A DNA stretch of 5,634 bases, taken from Frankiaceae bacterium (GTDB lineage Bacteria > Actinomycetota > Actinomycetes > JAVEEB01). The stretch covers positions 1 through 5,634 of the forward strand of contig JAVEEB010000126.1 in NCBI GenBank assembly GCA_030840665.1, given 5' to 3'. The notes beneath the pieces were generated by a model that did no database searches, was not told the DNA's origin, and saw nothing but the letters and a program-made list of their open reading frames with translations. The translations under genes were made by a program, and so were the position numbers. Positions 1 through 5,342 of the stretch are shown in pieces; positions within the stretch are counted from its first letter, which is position 1; the number at the start of each line of letters is the position of its first letter.

Positions 1-1714
1 GGACGTTCCACGGCGCGGGCTGCGCGTAGGGGTTGTCCGGCGTTGGCCAGCCGTCGAGGTCCGTGGTGTTGTACTGGTACCAGTCCACGGACTCAGTGGT
101 CGGGATGAACGGGATGTCGGCGAGCATCGAAGCCTCGATCTGCTTGAGAATCGTGACCTGGCCAGCATCGTCGGCGGTGGCGTACTTGTCGAAGAGTGCG
201 TCGACCGCGGGGCTCTTGTAGCGCATGTAGTTGGACGGGGCGTCGGTGCCGATCGGCGCCGAGTTCTTCGAGTACAGGAGCTGGCGCAGCTCGTAGTACG
301 GGGACGGCCCGCCGGAGAGTTGCGGCCCGTACGCGAGGTCGAAGTTCCCCTTGTACAAGCGATCGTTGTACGTCTGCCCTTCCAGGTCCTTGATCGTCAG
401 CTCGATGCCCAGCGGCTTGAGTTGCTGCTTGATGACGGCGAGGGAAGCGTCCCAGTCCGTGTAGCCCGAGACGGTGATGACGTCGAGCTTCAGCGGGTTG
501 GCCGGGGTGTAGCCGGCGCCGGCGAGCAACTGCTTCGCCTTGTCCGGGTTGGGTTTGTCGTACCCGGAAGCTGTGAGCGCGGCGGAGTCGAAGTACTTGT
601 CGAACGTCGGCACCACGATGCCCGTCTGGTTCGCCGCGGGCTGGTAGCCGCTTTCACCGATTTTGGAGATCTGCGCCCGGTCGAGGCCGTACGCGATCGC
701 CTGGCGCACGGCCAAGGTGCTCGTCGCCTTGTGGGACGGGTCGACGTTCGGCAGCAGCGCCACGTTCATCATCGGCGGGAACCAGTAGTTGTTGCCCGGG
801 GACTTGGCCTTGTAGAAGGAGTCGATGTTCGGGATGTACTGGCCGCCCCACTGGGCCTTGCCGTTCGCGAGGTCGAGGTTGGCGGGGTTGTTGTCCAGGT
901 ACGCCGGATACTGCACCGTCTGGATCGCGGGCTTGCCGGGCTGCCAGTACGACTTGTTGGCCTTGTAGGTGATGTTGTTCGGCGTGCACGGGTCGACCAT
1001 GAACGGTCCGGTGCCGACGGGCTTCGCGTTCTCCCAGGTGCCGCCCTTGGTCGCGGCGTCCCCCGTCGACCAGATGTGCTTCGGCACGATCGTCACGGCG
1101 CCGGCGAACAGGTAGAAGTACACCTGCGCGGGCTGCTTGAACGTCAGGGTCACGTCCTTGCCGGAGGCCGTCGCGCTCTGCAGGCCTGCGCCCGTCCACA
1201 GCGAGTAGAGGTCCATCGCGGGCGTCTTCTTCATGAGCTCGAACGTGTACGCCACGTCGTCGGCGCTGAAGGGCTGGCCGTCATTCCACTTGACGTTGTC
1301 GCGCACGGTGAACGTGATGGATTTGTTGTCCGCGCTCCACTTGTAGGACGCCGCGAGCATCGGGGTCTCGGCCCCGGCCTTGAGCGCGTTGACGTAGACG
1401 AGCGGCTCGTACACGAAGCCGTTCGCCTGGCCGCTGACGGCCGGGTTGAACGGGTTGAACTGGCAGGTCCAGTTGGCGCCGGCCTCGTTCGAGATGACCA
1501 GCTCGCCGCCCGGCTTGTGCACGGACGTGTCAGCACCCGTGCCCGTCGGCGAGGGCGAGGCCGATGCGGACGATGTGGCTGTCGACGTCGCGGTGCTGCT
1601 GCCGGTGCCGCTCGCGGTCGACGTCGTCGACGTGCTGCTCCCCCCGCTCGTGCAAGCGGCGGCCAGGACCGCCACCACGCCGGCGATGGTGGCACCTTGA
1701 ATGCGCCTCATCAT
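1..1714 (-). CDS. ABC transporter substrate-binding lipoprotein, family 5 (SBP_bac_5), C terminus cut by window edge
   Basis: Lipid-anchored extracellular receptor that would deliver a peptide or oligosaccharide to an ABC importer. 571 codons are open from ATG at 1714 to the left edge; family members are usually about 550-600 residues, so little is missing. A basic start (MMRR), a hydrophobic segment at residues 8-20 and a lipobox LAAAC with Cys21 indicate lipoprotein export. Residues 22-65 are a Ser/Thr/Gly linker. The globular domain has family-5 landmarks: WSADNKSITFTVRDNVKW (126-143) followed by DGQPFSADDVAYTF (145-158), VGTGPF (233-238) and VRQAIAYGLDR (336-346). Besides Cys21 the only cysteines are C84 and C243, a possible disulfide. 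The start rests on GAGAGGG five bases upstream of the first of two tandem ATGs; the second is also possible. It lies 116 bases downstream of a ROK kinase on the same strand, which favours sugar uptake by inference. Substrate unknown; no permease or ATPase gene is inside the window. Confidence 0.9.
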   Translation of the reverse strand, partial: MMRRIQGATIAGVVAVLAAACTSGGSSTSTTSTASGTGSSTATSTATSSASASPSPTGTGADTSVHKPGGELVISNEAGANWTCQFNPFNPAVSGQANGFVYEPLVYVNALKAGAETPMLAASYKWSADNKSITFTVRDNVKWNDGQPFSADDVAYTFELMKKTPAMDLYSLWTGAGLQSATASGKDVTLTFKQPAQVYFYLFAGAVTIVPKHIWSTGDAATKGGTWENAKPVGTGPFMVDPCTPNNITYKANKSYWQPGKPAIQTVQYPAYLDNNPANLDLANGKAQWGGQYIPNIDSFYKAKSPGNNYWFPPMMNVALLPNVDPSHKATSTLAVRQAIAYGLDRAQISKIGESGYQPAANQTGIVVPTFDKYFDSAALTASGYDKPNPDKAKQLLAGAGYTPANPLKLDVITVSGYTDWDASLAVIKQQLKPLGIELTIKDLEGQTYNDRLYKGNFDLAYGPQLSGGPSPYYELRQLLYSKNSAPIGTDAPSNYMRYKSPAVDALFDKYATADDAGQVTILKQIEASMLADIPFIPTTESVDWYQYNTTDLDGWPTPDNPYAQPAPWNV

Positions 1715-1719
1715 TGTTG

Positions 1720-1726
1720 CCCTCTC
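1720..1726 (-). promoter_or_regulatory. Ribosome binding site of the substrate-binding protein gene
   Basis: On the minus strand GAGAGGG lies five bases before the first ATG and eight before the second. It supports initiation at one of the tandem ATGs and excludes much longer upstream starts. Confidence 0.65.
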
Positions 1727-1753
1727 ACTGCGGGTTGTGTGGCAGGCCGTTGC

Positions 1754-1778
1754 CTGACCGCTGACGGACATTGCTGAC
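1754..1778. repeat. Three direct CTGAC copies upstream of the substrate-binding protein gene
   Basis: CTGAC occurs at 1754-1758, 1761-1765 and 1774-1778 (GTCAG on the minus strand), about 40-65 bases before the ATG of the binding-protein gene. The position suits a promoter-proximal regulator site, but five-base repeats in GC-rich DNA can be chance. No matching copy was noticed in the ROK divergent region. The 116-base gap that holds this repeat contains no gene. Confidence 0.2.
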
Positions 1779-1798
1779 TTCGACCAGCCGTGCTCGCC

Positions 1799-1812
1799 GA
1801 AGCTCGTGCTTC
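1799..1812 (-). terminator. Weak hairpin after the ROK kinase gene
   Basis: GAAGC and GCTTC form a perfect 5-bp stem with a 4-base loop about 20 bases past the kinase stop. There is no T-tract on the minus strand after it, so it may attenuate rather than end transcription, or do nothing. A second 5-bp stem, CAGGC/GCCTG at 1743-1756, lies nearer the next gene. Confidence 0.2.
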
Positions 1813-1830
1813 TTGCGCCACCGTGGCTTC

Positions 1831-2763
1831 TCACGCCACTGCCCCCTCGCCGGAAGTGGAGCGAGCTGCTTGCACTCCGAGGGCGAGCGCCCCGATCAAC
1901 GGAGCGTCGTACGGGAAATGCGAGAGAACGAGTTGCGGTGCGAAGGGGACGCCCGCATCGAGCGCCCGGCGCAGCGCGGGGCCGATGCGGGCCCAGGACC
2001 GCACCATGCCGCCGCCGACGGCGATCCGCGCAGGGTCCACGGCGATGGCGAGGTTCACGACGTGATGGGACAGCTCGTCGAGGAATGCCGACACGATCCG
2101 GTCGGCGACGGGGTCGGTCTCCGCGAGTTCGAAGATGGCGGCGGCGGTCAGGCGCTGCTGGAGCGCGCCGTCCGCGACGGCCATTAGGCCGCGCCCGCTG
2201 GTGACGTCCTCGAAGGTGACGCGCTGCTCCAGAGGGCGGCCGACGTCGGCCGTCGAGCGAAGGTTGTAGCCGATCTCGCCGGCCGCGCCATGTGCGCCCC
2301 GGATGACGGAGCCCCCCGACACGATGGCGGCGGCAACTCCCGTACCCAGGTTGAGATAGATGCCGGGGTCGCAGCCCGAGAGCGCGCCCCAGCGCGCCTC
2401 CGCCGTCGCGGCCGCCTTGACGTCCGTCGCCATCGCCAAGGGGACACCGGGGAAGGCCGCCCGCAGCTCGGCGCCGAACTGCACCTCGTCCCAGCCCGGG
2501 ATATTGGGCGCAAGGTCGACGCGGTCGTCGTACGGGATCCCGAACGTCGCCGCGCTGACTGCGCCAAGCGGTCGCTCGGCGGCGACGTCCTGGAGCAGGG
2601 AGTGCGACGCGGCCATGGCCCGCTCCAGCGACGATGCCGCCGGGGAGTCGGGCCCGCTCACCAGCGCGACGCTCCCGAGAAGGCCGCCGGACATGTCACA
2701 GACGGCCACCGCGATCTTCGTACCGCCAAAGTCCAGGCCGAGCACGACGGGCGATTGCGACAT
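1831..2763 (-). CDS. ROK-family sugar kinase-like protein, zinc motif absent
   Basis: Cytoplasmic ROK protein that probably phosphorylates a hexose or related sugar with ATP. From ATG at 2763 it is 310 residues, normal for a single-domain ROK kinase. Visible motifs are phosphate-1 DFGGTK (11-16), the putative catalytic base Asp114 in ATDVKAAA, phosphate-2 LNLGTGV (137-143), the ROK signature GAHGAAGEIGY (156-166) and the adenosine-region glycines RIAVGGGM (246-253). The canonical CxCGxxGCxE zinc motif is missing: no cysteine follows the signature, though FEDV (184-187) retains its glutamate position. The usual END of the sugar pocket is ATD here, with the second Asn replaced by Lys116. A TTG six bases upstream (2769) is an alternative start. 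The gene diverges from a ROK repressor and precedes an ABC binding protein, fitting a sugar catabolic locus. The sugar is not predictable, and a non-kinase role is possible given the pocket changes. Confidence 0.85.
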   Translation of the reverse strand: MSQSPVVLGLDFGGTKIAVAVCDMSGGLLGSVALVSGPDSPAASSLERAMAASHSLLQDVAAERPLGAVSAATFGIPYDDRVDLAPNIPGWDEVQFGAELRAAFPGVPLAMATDVKAAATAEARWGALSGCDPGIYLNLGTGVAAAIVSGGSVIRGAHGAAGEIGYNLRSTADVGRPLEQRVTFEDVTSGRGLMAVADGALQQRLTAAAIFELAETDPVADRIVSAFLDELSHHVVNLAIAVDPARIAVGGGMVRSWARIGPALRRALDAGVPFAPQLVLSHFPYDAPLIGALALGVQAARSTSGEGAVA

Positions 2764-2774
2764 TGCCAAGGCAA

Positions 2775-2779
2775 CCTTC
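2775..2779 (-). promoter_or_regulatory. Candidate ribosome binding site of the ROK kinase gene (start ambiguous)
   Basis: GAAGG on the minus strand lies five bases before TTG 2769 and eleven before ATG 2763. The spacing is slightly short for one and slightly long for the other, so the two starts, differing by two residues, cannot be separated. ATG is preferred on codon grounds. Confidence 0.4.
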
Positions 2780-2799
2780 GAGAGAGTCCAATGAAGTTG

Positions 2800-2816
2800 T
2801 TAGGAAAGTAACCTAC
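2800..2816. promoter_or_regulatory. Candidate ROK operator in the divergent promoter region
   Basis: TTAGGAAAGTAACCTAC is an imperfect 17-base palindrome whose halves match at TAGG/CCTA plus the base pair flanking the centre. It is an AT-rich island in otherwise GC-rich DNA, placed between the divergent kinase and repressor genes. Known ROK regulators such as NagC and Mlc bind AT-rich inverted repeats near their own genes, so this is the best operator candidate. On the minus strand a weak promoter (TTGTGT, 17 bases, TACTTT) would overlap it, which would suit repression of the kinase gene. Binding is inference. Confidence 0.45.
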
Positions 2817-2846
2817 CAATTCCGGGAACACAAGAAGCCACGTGTA

Positions 2847-2864
2847 ACGAATCGGTACGATCGT
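2847..2864. promoter_or_regulatory. Second inverted repeat upstream of the ROK repressor gene
   Basis: ACGA at 2847-2850 pairs with TCGT at 2861-2864, and ATCG at 2851-2854 pairs with CGAT at 2858-2861 around a GTA centre. The two pairings overlap imperfectly. The site ends eight bases before the repressor Shine-Dalgarno sequence and could overlap its promoter or leader. The arms are short and may be chance. Confidence 0.2.
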
Positions 2865-2871
2865 CCCGACC

Positions 2872-2878
2872 AAGGAGG
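2872..2878 (+). promoter_or_regulatory. Strong ribosome binding site fixing a GTG start for the ROK repressor
   Basis: AAGGAGG is a near-perfect Shine-Dalgarno sequence five bases before GTG 2884. It selects GTG over the internal ATG at 2938, which would remove the 18 residues just before the helix-turn-helix. Confidence 0.8.
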
Positions 2879-2883
2879 CCGAC

Positions 2884-4083
2884 GTGGCACCTGTGCGAGG
2901 CCGAGCCCCCGCCGCACGCCCCCAGCTCCTCCGCGAGATGAACGAGCAGGTGCTCCTAGACCTCATCCGGGCCGACGGGCCCCTGTCGCGGGCCGACCTC
3001 GCGCGCATGACCGGCCTGTCCAAGCCGACGGTGTCGCTCGCCCTGGCGAACATCGAGCGGGCGGGCCTCGTCAGAGCTGCCGGCGTGCGCACCGGCGTGC
3101 CCGGACCGGCCGCGATCCTGTACGAAGTGCGGCCCGACTGCGGCTACGTCCTGGGGCTCGACGTGGGGCGCCAGTTCATGCGGGCCGCCGTCGCCGACAT
3201 GTCCGGGGCCGTCCGCGCCCGCCGCTCCATCCCGGTCACGGCAACCGACGGCCCGAGCCGCGTCGCCGAGCTGACAGCCCTCGCGGCGGGAGTGCTCGAC
3301 GAAAGCAACGTGACACAGGCCGACATCACCCAGACCGTCATCGGCAGCCCCGGCGTCTACGACCCGCAGCGCGACGCCCTCGCCCTCAGCGGCAGCCTGC
3401 CCGGCTGGGGCGTGCCGGCCGTCCTCAGCGAGCTGCGGACCGCCTTCGGGCCGTCCGTGATGATCGAGAACGACCTCAACGTCGCGGCATTGGCGGAGCG
3501 GGCGCACGGCCACGGCCGGGACGTCCACAGCTTCGCGTTCGTCTCGATCGGCACCGGCATCGGCATGGGGCTCGTCATCGACGGCACGCTGCACCGGGGC
3601 GCGCACGGGACGGCCGGCGAGATCGGCTACCTGCCATTTTCCGAGGGCCACGGCGCCGACGACGAGGACGCCCGCGAACGCGGCAGCTTCGAAGCCGCGT
3701 CGAGCGCCGCGGCCGTGGTCCGCGCCGCGCAGCGGGCCGGCCTCGACGAGACATGGTCCGCACGCGATGTCTTTGCCGCCGCCCTCGACGGCAATGCGGC
3801 CGCCGCGGCCGTGGTCGCCGAGCAGGCACTCCTGGTGGCGAAGGCGATCTGTGCGGTGATCACCGTGGTCGATCCCGAGCTGATCGTGCTCGGTGGGGGC
3901 ATCGGGCAGGCACCGGGTTTCGTAGACGCAGTGGCCGCAGAGCTGAAGGCGTTCGCGCCGGTGATCCCTGAGGTCAGAGTGAGTGCACTCGGGGCCGACG
4001 CCGTCCTCGACGGTTGCCTTGCTGCGGGACTCGACCGCGCGTGGGCCCTCCTGACGGCTGCGGTCCCCGGCCCCGGCCTCTAG
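2884..4083 (+). CDS. ROK-family transcriptional repressor
   Basis: Sugar-responsive DNA-binding regulator of the NagC/Mlc/XylR type; 399 residues is typical for ROK regulators. An N-terminal winged helix-turn-helix spans about residues 20-68, with SRADLARMTGLSKPTVSLAL (35-54) covering the recognition region. The ROK sensor domain follows: LDVGRQF (90-98 region) where kinases have DxGGTK, so ATP binding is probably lost; the canonical sugar motif ENDLNVAAL (195-203); IGTGIGMG (222-229); and GAHGTAGEIGY (239-249). The zinc motif is replaced by an acidic stretch (SEGHGADDEDARERG, 253-267) before SFEAASS, which keeps Glu270 but no cysteines. The only cysteines are C86, C323 and C378. It is transcribed away from the ROK kinase and ABC binding-protein genes and most likely represses them and itself, with a sugar as inducer. 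The GTG start is set by AAGGAGG. Effector and operator are unproven. Confidence 0.9.
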   Translation: MAPVRGRAPAARPQLLREMNEQVLLDLIRADGPLSRADLARMTGLSKPTVSLALANIERAGLVRAAGVRTGVPGPAAILYEVRPDCGYVLGLDVGRQFMRAAVADMSGAVRARRSIPVTATDGPSRVAELTALAAGVLDESNVTQADITQTVIGSPGVYDPQRDALALSGSLPGWGVPAVLSELRTAFGPSVMIENDLNVAALAERAHGHGRDVHSFAFVSIGTGIGMGLVIDGTLHRGAHGTAGEIGYLPFSEGHGADDEDARERGSFEAASSAAAVVRAAQRAGLDETWSARDVFAAALDGNAAAAAVVAEQALLVAKAICAVITVVDPELIVLGGGIGQAPGFVDAVAAELKAFAPVIPEVRVSALGADAVLDGCLAAGLDRAWALLTAAVPGPGL

Positions 4084-4117
4084 CGGCCAGCCCCTCTACC
4101 TGGCGAGCGTCCGCTAG
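4080..4117. terminator. Candidate bidirectional terminator spanning both stop codons
   Basis: CTAGCGG (4080-4086) and CCGCTAG (4111-4117) are perfect inverted arms that include the TAG of the repressor and the TAG of the convergent aminotransferase. Inside them CCAG (4087-4090) pairs with CTGG (4100-4103), leaving a one-sided bulge and a 9-base loop. A foldable structure between convergent genes suits shared termination, but no T-tract follows on either strand. Confidence 0.4.
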
Positions 4118-5220
4118 GTCGACTGCAGCCGGTCCGCGCCGGCCGCGATCCGCTCGTCGGTGGCGGTGAGTGCGACGCGCACATGCCGCGCGCCGGCTGC
4201 GCCGTAGAACTCGCCGGGCGCGACGAGCACACCGCGTTCGGCCAGCCAGGCAACGGAATCCCAGCACGGTTCGTCGCGCGTCAGCCACAGGTACAGCCCG
4301 GCCTGCGAGTGTTCGAGCCGGAAACCCGCCGCGGTCAACGCGGGCAACAGCCGCTCGCGCCGCCCGGCGTACCGGCTTCGTTGCTCTTGTACGTGCCCCT
4401 CGTCACCGAGGGCCGCGATCATCGCGGCCTGCACCGGCGCGGGCACGATGAGACCGGCATGCTTTCGTACGCCGAGCAGGCCTTGCACGAGGCGCGGGTC
4501 ACCGGCTACGAAGCCCCCGCGGTAGCCGGCGAGGTTCGAGCGCTTCGACAGGCTGTGGACGGCCAGGAGCCCGTCGAGGGAGCCGTCGTTGACGGAGGGA
4601 TGCAGCACGGAGACGGGGTCGGCGCTCCACCCGAAATCGAGGTAGCACTCGTCGCTCACCAGCACGACACCCTGCGCGCGGGCGCACGCAACGAGCGCCC
4701 GCAGCTCCTCGACGGTCAGCACGCGCCCGTGCGGGTTCGCCGGCGAGTTCACCCAGAGGAGGGCCACGTTCGCGCCGTCGACGGTCGGGACGTCGTCGTA
4801 CGGCACCGGTTCGGCGGCGGCGAGGCGAGCCCCGATGTCGTACGTCGGGTACGCCAGCGCGGGATGCAACACCGTGGACCCCGCCGGTGCGCCCAGCAGC
4901 GAAGGCAGCAACGCGACGAGTTCCTTGGTGCCGATGACGGGCAGCACGCCCTCGGTGCCGACAGTCCCCCCGCAGCGCCGGTCGAGCCACGAAACGATCG
5001 CCGCTCGCAACGCCGGCGTGCCGGCCGTCAACGGGTAGCCCGGCGCGTCGCTCGCGGCGGACAGCGCCGCCTGGGCGAGCGCGGGCGACGGGTCGACGGG
5101 CGTCCCGACGGACAGGTCGACGATGCCGCCGGGATGCGCGCGGGCCTTCTCGGCGTACGGCGCCAGCCTGTCCCACGGGAAGTCGGGAAGGCGATCACCG
5201 GGAGGCCGAAGGATGCTCAC
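4114..5220 (-). CDS. dapC: Succinyldiaminopimelate transaminase (class I/II PLP aminotransferase)
   Basis: Cytoplasmic fold-type I PLP enzyme, expected to interconvert N-succinyl-2-amino-6-oxopimelate and N-succinyl-LL-diaminopimelate with glutamate in the lysine/meso-diaminopimelate pathway. From GTG 5220 it has 368 residues, the usual size. The N-terminal RLPDFPWDRLAPY followed by GGIVDLSVGTPVDP is characteristic of actinobacterial DapC. PLP-site residues visible are Asn162 (NSPANPHG), Asp190 and Tyr193 (SDECY), Schiff-base Lys226 in HSLSKRSNLAGYRGG, and the substrate-carboxylate Arg348 (HVRVALT). GTG 5220 is preferred because GAGAGG lies nine bases upstream; ATG 5229 directly abuts that site, and TTG 5241 is a further option. 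It converges on the ROK repressor with a 30-base gap. In many actinobacteria a ferredoxin gene sits directly upstream; here a beta-propeller gene does. A different aminotransferase specificity within the same family cannot be excluded. Confidence 0.85.
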   Translation of the reverse strand: MSILRPPGDRLPDFPWDRLAPYAEKARAHPGGIVDLSVGTPVDPSPALAQAALSAASDAPGYPLTAGTPALRAAIVSWLDRRCGGTVGTEGVLPVIGTKELVALLPSLLGAPAGSTVLHPALAYPTYDIGARLAAAEPVPYDDVPTVDGANVALLWVNSPANPHGRVLTVEELRALVACARAQGVVLVSDECYLDFGWSADPVSVLHPSVNDGSLDGLLAVHSLSKRSNLAGYRGGFVAGDPRLVQGLLGVRKHAGLIVPAPVQAAMIAALGDEGHVQEQRSRYAGRRERLLPALTAAGFRLEHSQAGLYLWLTRDEPCWDSVAWLAERGVLVAPGEFYGAAGARHVRVALTATDERIAAGADRLQST

Positions 5221-5229
5221 GCCGGCCAT

Positions 5230-5235
5230 CCTCTC
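5230..5235 (-). promoter_or_regulatory. Ribosome binding site deciding the dapC start
   Basis: GAGAGG on the minus strand is immediately followed by ATG 5229 and lies nine bases before GTG 5220. The zero spacing rules against the ATG and favours the GTG. Confidence 0.5.
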
Positions 5236-5262
5236 AGGCAATCCGACCCACCCACCAACACA

Positions 5263-5284
5263 CCGGCCGGTCGCATGCGGCCGG
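5263..5284. repeat. GC-rich inverted repeat in the dapC upstream region
   Basis: CCGGCCG (5263-5269) and CGGCCGG (5278-5284) form a perfect 7-bp stem with an 8-base loop, ending 42 bases before the dapC GTG. On the minus strand a possible -10 element TAGGGT (5287-5292) lies just upstream, without a clear -35, so the hairpin could fall in the early dapC leader. It could also be a second terminator stem for the upstream gene, or chance in GC-rich DNA. Confidence 0.3.
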
Positions 5285-5310
5285 CCACCCTACGCAGGCG
5301 AGCCAGGGGA

Positions 5311-5336
5311 CGGAGCCCCTCGACTGAGGGGCTCCG
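5311..5336 (-). terminator. Strong hairpin terminator after the beta-propeller gene
   Basis: CGGAGCCCCTC (5311-5321) and GAGGGGCTCCG (5326-5336) form a perfect 11-bp stem with a 4-base loop, starting seven bases past the stop codon at 5343-5345. The minus strand continues with TCCCCT rather than a T-run, as is common for actinobacterial hairpin terminators. It should insulate dapC from upstream transcription. Confidence 0.75.
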
Positions 5337-5342
5337 ACGCGG

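Noticed and set aside
320..1777. Long 485-codon plus-strand open frame
   Set aside because: It is antisense to the substrate-binding protein gene, is Arg/Val-rich with no recognisable domain, and is a typical GC-rich shadow; the minus-strand frame has clear family motifs and a lipobox.
2791..2811. Six-codon mini-ORF (MKLLGK) in the divergent region, possible leader peptide
   Set aside because: It overlaps the operator candidate, has no convincing ribosome binding site, and probably lies upstream of the repressor transcription start.
2634..3971. 445-codon plus-strand open frame
   Set aside because: Overlaps the ROK repressor in another frame, is extremely Arg/Pro-rich, and has no domain; the overlapping ROK frame has HTH and ROK motifs and a strong ribosome binding site.
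5242..5342. Lysine riboswitch upstream of dapC
   Set aside because: The gap is too short and is largely occupied by a terminator hairpin and a simple GC stem, with no multi-helix junction visible.
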